DNA from: an uncultured Monoglobus sp.
GTDB lineage: Bacteria; Bacillota; Clostridia; Monoglobales; Monoglobaceae
Length of the DNA stretch: 64,000 bases
NCBI GenBank assembly: GCA_947624305.1
Contig: CANQKC010000006.1
Coordinates: 44,288 to 108,287, forward strand
Direction of reading: 5' to 3'
In this document: positions 46,212 through 55,827 of the stretch, in pieces
Layout of the letters: each line of letters starts with the position of its first letter
Position numbering within the stretch: the first letter of the stretch is position 1
Program-made: the position numbers and the translations under genes
Notes under the pieces: model-generated
The model's input: the letters and a program-made list of their open reading frames with translations, nothing else
Told to the model about the DNA's origin: nothing
Databases searched by the model: none

Positions 46212-47183
46212 TTAATTGATCTCATACAGTTTCAATAACGTTGTTATAACCTCTTCTTTGGTTATGCTGTCTTTAGGTCTGAATTTGCCGCCGCTTCCTT
46301 CAATCAAGCCCAGAACTGTCATTTTGCCGATCGAGTTTTTCGCCCAATCTGAGATCTTGTCTTGATCGGCGTACATTTCAAGTTTCGCTGACGCGGTATC
46401 AATTCTCAAAACCTCGGAGGCTTTCGCAAGGATTTTCGCAAACTCCTCCCGCGTAATGTAATCATACGGGCAGAAATGGGTTTCGGTCCTGCCGTTAACT
46501 ATTCCCAAACTGTACAAATTTGCAACATTTTCATCGCTTGTATCGGAAAATGGTGATTTTTCGTCTCCGGAGTTTTCCGCGGTCGGCATCAAATTATTCA
46601 AAAGGCGGCAGGCGTCAAGCCGGGTTATATCGCCCGCGTAATCGATCCGATTTTCTTTTGGAACAAGTCCGAGCGATATTGCTTTGTCCACATTGGCTTT
46701 CGCCCAATCCGAAGGCTCGAATGTAACCTCATGGTTTAACACAAATTCCTTTGTTTTAAACGCAGAAACCAATTCAAATATACCTTTCATATCCTTTATG
46801 CCGTATTGCTTTTCGTCGTTATAATTTATTCTTCCCAAAAACCGATCGAGAAACTTTTTGCTGCCATCATTGTAATATACATATATACTGTCTGATCGGC
46901 CGTCGGCTCCGTATATCCTTTTCTCGTCATCTATTAAATCCAATGAATTAATAGTGTTGATTATATATTTAATTTCGTTTTGATCTTTGGTAATATAATT
47001 GTTTTCACCAAAGTGTCCGTTAACGCGTCCGTTGCCCCCTGATCGAATTTCTATACGTTCAACGCCGTTCATTTCAAGGCCCAAACTCGCGGCGGCGTTA
47101 TTTTCATCGGCAAAACACAACACGCCGAAACAAGCGGCAATAATTCCAAAAACAGCCGCGATAGTCAAAAGTTTCTTACACAT
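46212..47183 (-). CDS. Small secreted SLH-domain protein
   Basis: A 323-residue protein with a signal peptide (about 1-26). A unique domain (about 30-150) contains NGVERIEIRSGGNGRVNGHF. Three S-layer homology repeats follow at about 155-210, 215-260 and 265-320 (SDWAKANVDKAISLGLV, VANLYSLGIVNGRTETHF, SDWAKNSIGKMTVLGLIEGS). SLH triplets anchor proteins to pyruvylated secondary cell-wall polymer. The N-terminal domain is not recognised. The second of two ATGs is chosen from AAGGAG spacing. DNA is more AT-rich than flanking genes. Confidence 0.88.
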   Translation of the reverse strand: MCKKLLTIAAVFGIIAACFGVLCFADENNAAASLGLEMNGVERIEIRSGGNGRVNGHFGENNYITKDQNEIKYIINTINSLDLIDDEKRIYGADGRSDSIYVYYNDGSKKFLDRFLGRINYNDEKQYGIKDMKGIFELVSAFKTKEFVLNHEVTFEPSDWAKANVDKAISLGLVPKENRIDYAGDITRLDACRLLNNLMPTAENSGDEKSPFSDTSDENVANLYSLGIVNGRTETHFCPYDYITREEFAKILAKASEVLRIDTASAKLEMYADQDKISDWAKNSIGKMTVLGLIEGSGGKFRPKDSITKEEVITTLLKLYEIN

Positions 47184-47270
47184 GATCATTCTCCTTTTTG
47201 GTTTTTATTTTATTAGACGACAAATATAATCCAAAAGTTCCCGATTTTTGAAAAAATTTATGCTTGACAA

Positions 47271-47292
47271 AAGTTATCTTATATGATAACTT
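47271..47292. promoter_or_regulatory. Palindromic operator of the HigBA pair
   Basis: AAGTTATC (47271-47278) and GATAACTT (47285-47292) form a perfect 8-bp inverted repeat with a 6-base spacer. It lies between TTGACA (47264) and TATAAT (47299), 36 bp upstream of the toxin gene, a natural binding site for the HTH antitoxin. Confidence 0.72.
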
Positions 47293-47327
47293 GATATGTA
47301 TAATAAAATAAAACCGGAGAGAGTATA

Positions 47328-47693
47328 ATGAATTGGAATGTAGAGTTCTATCAAAGAGAAAACGGAAAAATACCCGTGTTGGAATATTTATTAACATTAA
47401 ATCCGAAAATGCGGGCAAAAGCGTTTATGGAAATTGAACTTTTGAAAAAGCACGGAATTAATTTGCGTGAACCATACACAAAACCCATATCGGGCAGCAA
47501 ATATAAGGATTTGTTTGAACTGCGCGTAAAATTCTCCTCGGATATTTCAAGAATATTATATTTTACATATCAAAACAACACCTTTGTTCTGCTTCACGGA
47601 TTTACAAAGAAGACAAATAAAACGCCAAAAACCGAGTTGGAACGCGCGCTCAAATATAAAAATGATTATGAAAGAAGGAATGAAAATGAATAA
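47328..47693 (+). CDS. higB: RelE/HigB-like toxin (phage Gp49-like family)
   Basis: A 121-residue toxin of the COG4679/HigB type. Segments include MNWNVEFYQRENGKIPVLEY, KPISGSKYKDLFELRVKFSS and the RILYFTYQNNTFVLLHGFTKKTNKTP region, the common core of these RelE-fold mRNA interferases. Toxin-first order with an overlapping HTH antitoxin is the HigBA arrangement. The ribosome-binding site is GGAGAG. Low GC suggests acquisition. Confidence 0.9.
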   Translation: MNWNVEFYQRENGKIPVLEYLLTLNPKMRAKAFMEIELLKKHGINLREPYTKPISGSKYKDLFELRVKFSSDISRILYFTYQNNTFVLLHGFTKKTNKTPKTELERALKYKNDYERRNENE

Positions 47694-47970
47694 AGCGGGT
47701 ATTAAATTTGAGGCTGCCAAAGAGCTTTTGATGAAAGACCCCGAGTTTAAAGCCGAATACGACAGACTTAAGCCCAGATATGAAATAATTTCGCAGATAA
47801 TAGACGAGCGGGCAAAGCAGGACATAACTCAAGAGGAATTGGCCCTCCGCGTCGGGACACGGAAATCAAATATTTCGCGGCTGGAAAGCGGGACGTATAA
47901 TCCGTCCTTGGATTTTCTTGCTAAAGTTGTGAGGTCTTTGGGAAAAGAAATACAGATAAATATAAAATAG
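47686..47970 (+). CDS. higA: HigA-type HTH antitoxin
   Basis: A 94-residue XRE-type antitoxin. The HTH is at about residues 45-90 (QDITQEELALRVGTRKSNIS, then RLESGTYNPSLDFLAKVV). The start at 47686 overlaps the toxin stop by 8 bp; an ATG two codons upstream sits too close to the AAGG site. It is expected to neutralise the HigB-like toxin and bind the palindrome at 47271-47292. A terminator follows directly. Confidence 0.9.
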   Translation: MNKAGIKFEAAKELLMKDPEFKAEYDRLKPRYEIISQIIDERAKQDITQEELALRVGTRKSNISRLESGTYNPSLDFLAKVVRSLGKEIQINIK

Positions 47971-47972
47971 TA

Positions 47973-48004
47973 AAAACCGCGGCACGATAAAATGCCGCGG
48001 TTTT
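47973..48004 (+). terminator. Intrinsic terminator of higBA
   Basis: A 12-bp stem AAAACCGCGGCA/TGCCGCGGTTTT with an 8-base loop; may also serve the convergent rpmE. Confidence 0.88.
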
Positions 48005-48033
48005 AAATTCTAAAGTCATGTACGCGATCCCGA

Positions 48034-48237
48034 TTATTTGTCAAGACCGTAACGTCTTCTGAACTTGTCAACTCTGCCACCGGTGTCAACTAGCTTCTGC
48101 TTTCCGGTATAGAAAGGATGGCAGTTCGAGCAAATTTCTATGCGGATATCCTTCTTTGTGGATCCCGTCTCAATAACGTTGCCGCAAGCGCATTTGATCT
48201 GCGTCTGCTGATAGTTGGGATGAATTCCTTCCTTCAT
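48034..48237 (-). CDS. rpmE: 50S ribosomal protein L31 (zinc form)
   Basis: A 67-residue protein starting [20 protein letters not shown], with zinc ligands in CACG and CSNC. It is therefore the zinc-binding C+ paralogue, and the ending FRRRYGLDK is usual. The start at 48237 has a GAGGTG site; upstream in-frame codons have none. It has its own promoter. Confidence 0.97.
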   Translation of the reverse strand: MKEGIHPNYQQTQIKCACGNVIETGSTKKDIRIEICSNCHPFYTGKQKLVDTGGRVDKFRRRYGLDK

Positions 48238-48314
48238 TATTTTCACCTCTTTCAAATTTGATATGGACAAGAGCTTTCGCTCCATTATTTACATTCTTAA
48301 ATTGCAACCAGAAC

Positions 48315-48343
48315 ATTATAACACATAATTTTCGCGATTGCAA
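48315..48343 (-). promoter_or_regulatory. Promoter of rpmE
   Basis: On the minus strand TTGCAA (48343-48338) and TATAAT (48320-48315), 17 bp apart, about 78 bp upstream of rpmE. Confidence 0.7.
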
Positions 48344-48374
48344 CACTTTTTTTAAAAAATTTAAAATTTTTAAA

Positions 48375-49475
48375 TTAATCCCCGAGGCACATATGAACCG
48401 CGCGGGCGGCCTTTACCCAATAGCCGTCGGGCTCGACCGACTTGTTCCTGCCGATAACGTTCTCAAGCGAGTCATAGCTCAGCTTGGCGCCGTCGAGCGT
48501 CACCATGTTGCCGAATTTGCCCTCCATAAGCATCTCGACCGCGTAAGCGCCGTAGCGCGTGGACAGTATTCTGTCGTTGGCCGTGGGCGTGCCTCCGCGC
48601 TGAGTGTGACCCAGGATCGTGGCGCGGCACTCAAGGCCCGCCAAATGTTCGAGCTGGCCCGCTATGACCTCGCCTATGCCGCCGAGACGGATCGGGTCGG
48701 GGCTGTTCTCAACGATTTTTGAGATAACCATGCCGCCGTCCTTGGGCTTGGCGCCCTCGGCAACAACCACGAGCGCGAAATTTTTGCCTCTCGCTCTGTT
48801 TTCGCGTATGGCGTCCGCGACAATATTAATGTCATAGGGTATCTCCGGAATAAGCGCCGCGTCAGCGCCTCCCGCGAGGGCCGAGGCGATAGCGATAAAG
48901 CCCGCGTATCTGCCCATGACCTCAACCACGATCGTTCTGCTGTGCGACTCGGCGGTGGTCCTCAGCTTGTCGATAGCCTCGGTGGCCGTCGCGACCGCCG
49001 TGTCAAATCCGAACGTGGTGTCGGTCGAGGCGAGATCGTTGTCGATCGTCTTGGGAACGCCGATTATCTTAACTCCCTTGCGGGAAAAATCCCTCGCCGA
49101 GGTCAGAGTTCCGTCGCCGCCGATCACGACCAGCGCGTCGATGCCCGCCTTTTTAAGGTTTTCTACGCCAACGTCCGAAACGTCACCCCTGTGCTGCTGT
49201 CCGTGCTCGTCAACGTATGTGTAGTCAAAAAGATTATCTTTGTTTGAACTGTAAAGTATTGTGCCGCCTTTTGAGATTATTCCCGAAACATCATGCAGGC
49301 CGAGAGGAACAAACTCCTGCTCGCCCAAATACAGTCCGCGATAACCGTGCCTGATGCCGACGACCTCAAGATCATATTTCTGTATCGCGGTCTTGACGAC
49401 CGCCCGTATCACCGCGTTAAGCCCGGGACAGTCGCCGCCCGCAGTCATAACGCCGATTTTTTTAATTCCGCTCAT
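48375..49475 (-). CDS. pfkA: 6-phosphofructokinase, mixed (group III) type
   Basis: A 366-residue glycolytic enzyme converting fructose 6-phosphate to the 1,6-bisphosphate. Motifs: MTAGGDCPGLNAVIR, IGGDGTLTSA, PKTIDNDLASTDTTFGFDTA, VEVMGRYAGFIA and LGHTQRGGTP. In the donor site the family uses Gly-Gly for ATP and Asp-Lys for pyrophosphate. Here it is Gly in GGDGT with Lys in PKTIDND, the mixed combination of group III enzymes. The retained Gly favours ATP, but pyrophosphate use cannot be excluded. The GGAGG site fixes the start. The next 280 bases upstream hold only promoters. Confidence 0.95.
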   Translation of the reverse strand: MSGIKKIGVMTAGGDCPGLNAVIRAVVKTAIQKYDLEVVGIRHGYRGLYLGEQEFVPLGLHDVSGIISKGGTILYSSNKDNLFDYTYVDEHGQQHRGDVSDVGVENLKKAGIDALVVIGGDGTLTSARDFSRKGVKIIGVPKTIDNDLASTDTTFGFDTAVATATEAIDKLRTTAESHSRTIVVEVMGRYAGFIAIASALAGGADAALIPEIPYDINIVADAIRENRARGKNFALVVVAEGAKPKDGGMVISKIVENSPDPIRLGGIGEVIAGQLEHLAGLECRATILGHTQRGGTPTANDRILSTRYGAYAVEMLMEGKFGNMVTLDGAKLSYDSLENVIGRNKSVEPDGYWVKAARAVHMCLGD

Positions 49476-49684
49476 ACTTTAACCTCCATAAAAGCCGTAA
49501 ATCCGAAACTAAAAATATTATACACATTAAAGTTTACCCCAAATTAATTTAAAAAGCAAGCCGAAATGCCGTTTACGCGGCAATTTTGTATACTGTAACA
49601 AAAAGGTATTTTATAAATACTTTATTTTTCAATAATTTACCGCATTAAAATTTGTTAAAAATTCCACAAATTCCCGCCGCGGCG

Positions 49685-49713
49685 TTGACAACAAACGCGA
49701 ATAGTTGTATAAT
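49685..49713 (+). promoter_or_regulatory. Perfect-consensus sigma-A promoter of apgM
   Basis: TTGACA (49685-49690), 17-bp spacer, TATAAT (49708-49713), all consensus bases, 44 bp before the start codon. It lies in a 282-bp gap between pfkA and apgM; I see no gene in the rest of that gap. Confidence 0.85.
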
Positions 49714-49757
49714 TAAGCGAGTATGATTAAACAAGAAACACATGAGGTGATTATATT

Positions 49758-50960
49758 ATGAAATATGTTGTTATTTTGACCGACGGCGCGGCGGACACTC
49801 CGGTTGCGGAGCTCGGCGGCAAAACCCCGCTCGAAGCCGCGAAAAAGCCCAATATTGACGCTCTGGCGAAGCGCTCCGAAGTGGGAATGGTCAGGACGGT
49901 GCCCGGCGATCTGCCGCCCGGCAGCGATGTGGCCAATCTGGCCGTTTTCGGCTATGACCCGCAGGAGTATTACACGGGCCGCTCGCCGCTTGAGGCGGTC
50001 TCGATGAACGTGCCGCTCGAGCTGACCGACACGACATTCAGGACCAATGTGGTCACACTGTCGGACGAGCCGGAATACGCCGACAAGACTATGGTGGATT
50101 ACAGCTCCGACGAGATCTCAACCGAGGAGGCGAGGGAGCTTATCAAATACGTCAACGACAAGCTCGGCTGCGCGGATTATGAGTTTTTCGGCGGGTTCAG
50201 CTACCGCCACCTTATGGTGTGGCACAACAAAAAGAACGAGTTTGATCTGACGCCGCCCCACGATATTTCGGGGCGTGTGATCGGTCCGTATCTGCCGAAG
50301 GACGAGACTATACTCGGCTTGATGAAAAAGAGCTATGATCTTTTCAAGGATCACCCGATAAACAAGGCGAGGATCGAGCGCGGCCTGAACCCCGCCAACT
50401 CTATCTGGATCTGGGGCAACGGAACCAAGCCGAACCTGACGACATACGCCGAGCGGTTCGGCATAAAGGGCACCGTTGTGTCGGCGGTCGATCTCATCAA
50501 GGGAATCGGCCTCTGTGCTGGGCTCAACGTTCCCGATATCGAGGGCGCGACCGGAAACATCAACACCAATTTTGACGGCAAGGCCGAGGCCGCGATAAAC
50601 GCCCTTAAAAACGACGGTGACTTTGTCTATATCCACCTTGAGGCTCCCGACGAGGCGGGTCACAGGCACGAGATCGACAACAAGGTGAGGGCGATCGAGC
50701 TGATCGACGAAAAGATCGCCGCCCCGGTGCTTGAGTACTTAAAGAGCTGCGGCGAGGATTACCGAGTGCTTATCATGCCCGATCATCCCACGCCTCTCGC
50801 CACGATGACACATTCCTCCGCGCCGATACCCTACATGCTTTTCTCAAGCGACAGCGAGAAAAACAGCGGCGTTTCCTCATTCACCGAGGCCGAGGCCGAA
50901 AAAACGGGCGCGTTCGTTGAGCACGGATACACACTGGCAAATAAGCTTTTCGCAAAATAA
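49758..50960 (+). CDS. apgM: ApgM-family cofactor-independent phosphoglycerate mutase or homoserine kinase-like protein
   Basis: A 400-residue alkaline-phosphatase-superfamily enzyme. Metal-binding TDGAADTP near residue 9, the PPGSDVANLAVFGYDP segment with the likely phospho-Ser, TGRSPLEA, and the late EAPDEAGHRHE and MPDHPTP metal sites are visible. Archaeal members interconvert 3- and 2-phosphoglycerate, while some bacterial members have been proposed as homoserine kinases. Neighbouring pfkA favours glycolysis weakly; no threonine gene is nearby. It is the likely product of the perfect promoter upstream. Confidence 0.9.
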   Translation: MKYVVILTDGAADTPVAELGGKTPLEAAKKPNIDALAKRSEVGMVRTVPGDLPPGSDVANLAVFGYDPQEYYTGRSPLEAVSMNVPLELTDTTFRTNVVTLSDEPEYADKTMVDYSSDEISTEEARELIKYVNDKLGCADYEFFGGFSYRHLMVWHNKKNEFDLTPPHDISGRVIGPYLPKDETILGLMKKSYDLFKDHPINKARIERGLNPANSIWIWGNGTKPNLTTYAERFGIKGTVVSAVDLIKGIGLCAGLNVPDIEGATGNINTNFDGKAEAAINALKNDGDFVYIHLEAPDEAGHRHEIDNKVRAIELIDEKIAAPVLEYLKSCGEDYRVLIMPDHPTPLATMTHSSAPIPYMLFSSDSEKNSGVSSFTEAEAEKTGAFVEHGYTLANKLFAK

Positions 50961-50971
50961 TTTTAACAAAC

Positions 50972-51013
50972 AGCGGCAAATCAGGAAATTGCTCTTGCAT
51001 TTGCCGTTATTTT
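50972..51013 (+). terminator. Terminator-like hairpin after apgM overlapping the purA promoter
   Basis: CGGCAAAT and ATTTGCCG form the core stem with a 17-base loop, followed by TTATTTTA. The distal arm overlaps the purA promoter region. Confidence 0.6.
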
Positions 51014-51023
51014 ATGTTATTAT
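50995..51023 (+). promoter_or_regulatory. Promoter of purA
   Basis: TTGCAT (50995-51000) and TATTAT (51018-51023), 17 bp apart, 33 bp upstream of the purA start. No purine riboswitch was recognised. Confidence 0.65.
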
Positions 51024-51056
51024 GTGTAGGTATGTTTAAATAAGGAGTGAACATAA

Positions 51057-52328
<1,272 letters not shown>

Positions 52329-52337
52329 GTTTTCGTT

Positions 52338-52700
52338 ATGGCTGAAATTGTTAAAAGCGACGCGGGCGGTTCAAAGCCCAAAAAGAAGGCGGCTCCCAAA
52401 AAGAAAATACCGATGACGGGAAACAAATATCTTGACTATAAAGGCAAAAAGCTGGTCAGAGTAGGCAACGAGATACGCTACGGCAACGCCGAGGATCCGT
52501 ATATCGTCTGCTTCCGTCTTGAGGACAACGAGGAGCTCAGCGACCTGACGGTTTCAAAACGCGTCATCATCGAGCTTAAGACCAACGAGGGCAAGGCCTC
52601 GCGCCTTATGCGCCAGGCGGAGCGCGACGGGCTTTACAGAGCCTTTGATATTGGCATGTTCTGGCTGGATCAGGCCCTGGAAGCCGCGAAAAATATGTAA
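52338..52700 (+). CDS. Hypothetical protein downstream of purA
   Basis: A 120-residue protein without signal or membrane segments. The first 28 residues are a Lys/Pro/Ala-rich basic tail ([14 protein letters not shown]), followed by a compact beta-then-helix domain ([20 protein letters not shown] ... [15 protein letters not shown]). I do not recognise the family. Close spacing to purA suggests co-transcription, and the basic tail could bind nucleic acid. Confidence 0.8.
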   Translation: MAEIVKSDAGGSKPKKKAAPKKKIPMTGNKYLDYKGKKLVRVGNEIRYGNAEDPYIVCFRLEDNEELSDLTVSKRVIIELKTNEGKASRLMRQAERDGLYRAFDIGMFWLDQALEAAKNM

Positions 52701-52706
52701 AAACCA

Positions 52707-52735
52707 AGGGCTGCCGCGGCAGCCCTTTAATTTTA
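52707..52735 (+). terminator. Hairpin between the purA unit and dtd
   Basis: AAGGGCTGCC and GGCAGCCCTT (52707-52728) form a 10-bp stem with a 2-base loop, followed by TAATTTT. It may terminate or attenuate before dtd, whose ribosome-binding site begins immediately after. Confidence 0.7.
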
Positions 52736-52746
52736 GGAGTGAGTTT

Positions 52747-53196
52747 ATGAGAATTGTAATTCAGAGAGTGACAAGCGCCTCGGTCGAAGTCGAGGGCAAA
52801 ACGGTCGGCGCGATCGGCAAGGGGCACCTTATCCTGCTGGGCGTCTCAAATGAGGACACAAAGGAAAAGGTCGAAAAGGCCGTTCAAAAAATCGCAAAGC
52901 TCAGAATTTTTTCGGACGCAAACGGCAAGACCAATCTTTCGATCTCCGACGTCGGCGGCGAAATTCTCACGGTTTCGCAGTTCACGCTGTTTGCGGACTG
53001 CCGCAAGGGCAACCGCCCGAGCTTTGTCGGCGCGGGTTCGCCCGAGCACGCGAACGAATTATATGAATATTTTATCGAATACGCGAAGAACTTTTTCAAA
53101 AAAGTAGAGCACGGCATTTTCGGCGCCGACATGAAAGTAAGCCTCACAAACGACGGCCCCTTCACCGTGATCCTCGAAGACGGAAACGGACTTTAA
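52747..53196 (+). CDS. dtd: D-aminoacyl-tRNA deacylase
   Basis: A 149-residue enzyme that hydrolyses D-aminoacyl-tRNAs. The start [18 protein letters not shown] follows TAGGAGTG. The [17 protein letters not shown] motif and C-terminal [10 protein letters not shown] (the Gly-cisPro motif) are both present. Length is standard. A longer in-frame extension upstream covers the hairpin and the previous gene and is rejected. Confidence 0.97.
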   Translation: MRIVIQRVTSASVEVEGKTVGAIGKGHLILLGVSNEDTKEKVEKAVQKIAKLRIFSDANGKTNLSISDVGGEILTVSQFTLFADCRKGNRPSFVGAGSPEHANELYEYFIEYAKNFFKKVEHGIFGADMKVSLTNDGPFTVILEDGNGL

Positions 53197-53207
53197 ACCC
53201 CGTAAAA

Positions 53208-54506
53208 TCATACTATCTCTTCCACGGCGTAAAGCGGAAGATTAACAAGCCCCTCCTCCTCTTTGTAATCCGCCATTGAGGTGCGGACAGAAAGAGTCGG
53301 TCGGAATTTTTCACGATAAGTTTTCAGGCTTTTGGCTTTTAAATTCAACTCCGCCTTCACCTCTACGGGAATTACGGCCTCGCCGGTGTCGACGATAAAA
53401 TCGACCTCACATGTGCCGCGGTCATTGGTATAATAATACAGATTAAGCCCATCTATCGTCTTGAGCTGCTGACAGACATACTGCTCGGTCAAAGCTCCTT
53501 TGAATTCCATGAACAGATTGTTGCCGTCAAGCAAAGTGCGCTGATGCAAACCGGTCATACATCCCAAAAGCCCCACATCCGTCACAAACAGCTTAAAAGC
53601 CTTCAGATCCTCGTACGCCTTTAAAGGAATACCCGCAGCGTTGACGCGGCTGACCTTGTGGACCAATCCGCAGTCGCACAGCCACATGATAGCTGTTTCA
53701 TAGTCTTTTGCGCGTCCGCCTTTGCGGATCAAACCATAGATGAATTTTTTGTTTTCCTTCGCAATCTGAGACGGAATGCTGTTCCATACCATGCGGAGCT
53801 TTGGCACAACAGACGCGGGAGCGTGCTTGGAAAAATCCTGTTCGTAAGCCTCAAGGATACGCTTTTGAATTCCGCGAACCTCTTTAAAATCCTTATCTTC
53901 GGCAAAGCTCCGCACCGCCTCCGGCATGCCGCCGACGAAATAATATTGCTTCAGCGCGTCGATATATGTCTGCTTAAACGCGGTTATCATAGAATAATCC
54001 CGCCTGTCAAGCAGTTCGGCATACTGCTTCCCCGCGACAGCCGTCAAGAATTCCTTGAACGAGAGCGGATAAAGCTTCATGAAATCCACCTTCCCCACCG
54101 GGAACGATGTTCCCTCATGCAGCGCGATGCCCAAAAGCGAACCGGCGCAAATTACATGATACTGCGGCGCATTCTCATAAAAATATTTCAATGAAGAAAG
54201 CGCTCTCGGCACCTCCTGCACCTCATCAAAAATCAGCAAAGTGTTTTCGGGATCAATCTTTTTTCCGGCAAACAGCTCCATTCCCATAATCAGTCGTTCC
54301 GTATCCAAATCCGAGGCAAACAGTTCCGTCATTCTTGAATTGGAGTCAAAATTGATATACACAACGGACCCATAAGCCTGTCTGCCGAATTCTTTCATCA
54401 GCCATGTCTTTCCTACCTGTCTTGCTCCCTCTATTATCAAAGGTTTTCGGTGTTTGCTCTCCTTCCATTGATAGAGCTTCTCGATCGCGATACGATACAC
54501 AGACAT
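53208..54506 (-). CDS. AAA ATPase with DUF4143 domain
   Basis: A 432-residue orphan ATPase common in anaerobes. Walker A is IIEGARQVGKTWL (about 24-36) and Walker B is TLLIFDEVQEVPRAL near 90. The GSLLGIALHEGTSFPVGKVD sensor segment is followed by the C-terminal DUF4143 nuclease-like fold with EVDFIVD...VIPVEVKAE (about 365-390), which resembles a PD-(D/E)xK arrangement. Function unknown; members are often linked to mobile or defence contexts, but nothing adjacent supports that here. Convergent with dtd, 11 bp apart. Confidence 0.92.
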   Translation of the reverse strand: MSVYRIAIEKLYQWKESKHRKPLIIEGARQVGKTWLMKEFGRQAYGSVVYINFDSNSRMTELFASDLDTERLIMGMELFAGKKIDPENTLLIFDEVQEVPRALSSLKYFYENAPQYHVICAGSLLGIALHEGTSFPVGKVDFMKLYPLSFKEFLTAVAGKQYAELLDRRDYSMITAFKQTYIDALKQYYFVGGMPEAVRSFAEDKDFKEVRGIQKRILEAYEQDFSKHAPASVVPKLRMVWNSIPSQIAKENKKFIYGLIRKGGRAKDYETAIMWLCDCGLVHKVSRVNAAGIPLKAYEDLKAFKLFVTDVGLLGCMTGLHQRTLLDGNNLFMEFKGALTEQYVCQQLKTIDGLNLYYYTNDRGTCEVDFIVDTGEAVIPVEVKAELNLKAKSLKTYREKFRPTLSVRTSMADYKEEEGLVNLPLYAVEEIV

Positions 54507-54639
54507 TCACCTCCGCAAAAATATATCTATATTATAACACAAGATTACAAAAATTACAAGGAAAATGTGATATGTATTCACAAAAATTACAACGAAAATG
54601 TGCAGCGTTATAACATTTTTTACGACGAATATTTATTTC

Positions 54640-54672
54640 AAAAGAGCGTATCATCTGTCGATACGCTCTTTT
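54640..54672 (-). terminator. Intrinsic terminator downstream of the CE4 gene
   Basis: A perfect 13-bp stem AAAAGAGCGTATC/GATACGCTCTTTT with a 7-base loop, 60 bp after the deacetylase stop. The T-runs allow function in both directions. The remaining AT-rich bases 54507-54735 show no gene. Confidence 0.85.
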
Positions 54673-54734
54673 ATACTCACTTTTCTATATTGATAATATC
54701 GGTTTATGCCGTATCGGCGGCGAAACGGATTTTG

Positions 54735-55799
54735 TTAATCAATATTTTTGTTCGCGATCGCTTTTCTCACGAGTTCTATAACGTTGACGTTGCCCATGGT
54801 TCCGCTGACGGTTATCCTTGTCAGGTTCATGACGCCGTCGCGGGGAATATTGACCTCGTAATCAATATTTGTGGCGTCGTCGCCCACGAGGCACTGCACG
54901 TTATAGCCCGCCTTCTTCGAGGCCTGTATCGCTTCGTCGGTGTATGAGCCGTAGGGATAGGCTATCATGTCGCAGGTCTTGCCGAGCTTCTTTTCGATAA
55001 GGTACTTTGACTTCCTGAGCTCATAGTTCACGGTGTCGATATCGGTCTCTCCCAGCTTTATATGGTCGTTGGTGTGAGACTCAATGTCGATCAGGCCGCT
55101 GTCCTGCATCTCTTTGGCCTGCTCCCATGTGAAGTGGCTGTAGTTCACCTTGCCCTTTCCTCCTATCTCGCCCACCGTGTCGGTGACGATAAATATAGTC
55201 GCGGGGATCTCAAGCTTTTTGAGTATCGGATAGGCCACCTCGTAATTTGAAAGATAGCCGTCGTCAAACGTCACGATTATCGGATTGGTCGGCAGCGTCT
55301 TGCTGCCGTCCTTGCAGTTGACAAAGTCGACGTATTCTTTAAGGCTTATCGGCTTGTACTGCGTTTTGATCGCCGTCATATGCAGATTGAAATCCCGCGG
55401 CGATATGATCGAGATCGCGTTGGTCAGGTCAAACTCCTCGGAAATGTGATGATAGAGCAGAATCGGCACCTTGACGGTCTCAGCCTCGGGAGTTCCCGCC
55501 TTGACATAGCCGGGCTTTGTCGTCGGCGACGGAACGGGTGAAGCCGCGGCCGGCGCGGGGCTCTGGTTCGGGTCTCCGCTCTGTGTCGGCGCGGGCGTGG
55601 AACCGTCGGGCGCAGCCGATGCAGCCGCCTCGGTCGGAGCGGGCGAAGGCGTCGCCGGCGGGCCCTGGAGCCACGCGGGAACCTTCCCCGATGACGGAGT
55701 CGGACTCGGCGTTGCGGGGCTCGGCGTGTTATTGCCATGAAGCGGCGTGAAACTCGAAAGGATAAGCGCCGCGGCTATAATTAAAGCAAATTTTTTCAT
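54735..55799 (-). CDS. Secreted polysaccharide deacetylase (CE4)
   Basis: A 354-residue protein. A signal peptide (about 1-22) is followed by a roughly 80-residue Pro/Thr/Ser/Ala linker (TPSPTPSSG-type, about 25-98), then the NodB domain: VPILLYHHI, IVTFDDGYLSN (metal Asp) and IESHTNDHIKL (metal His residues). Such enzymes deacetylate peptidoglycan or other N- or O-acetyl glycans at the cell surface. The long linker would hold the domain away from the wall. It follows rho on the same strand after 28 bp. Confidence 0.93.
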   Translation of the reverse strand: MKKFALIIAAALILSSFTPLHGNNTPSPATPSPTPSSGKVPAWLQGPPATPSPAPTEAAASAAPDGSTPAPTQSGDPNQSPAPAAASPVPSPTTKPGYVKAGTPEAETVKVPILLYHHISEEFDLTNAISIISPRDFNLHMTAIKTQYKPISLKEYVDFVNCKDGSKTLPTNPIIVTFDDGYLSNYEVAYPILKKLEIPATIFIVTDTVGEIGGKGKVNYSHFTWEQAKEMQDSGLIDIESHTNDHIKLGETDIDTVNYELRKSKYLIEKKLGKTCDMIAYPYGSYTDEAIQASKKAGYNVQCLVGDDATNIDYEVNIPRDGVMNLTRITVSGTMGNVNVIELVRKAIANKNID

Positions 55800-55827
55800 A
55801 TTTATTTCATTCTCCCGTATATATTAT

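Noticed and set aside
53208..54506. Defence system around the AAA/DUF4143 ATPase
   Set aside because: It is a single orphan gene between dtd and a deacetylase gene with no partner gene or mobile-element signature.
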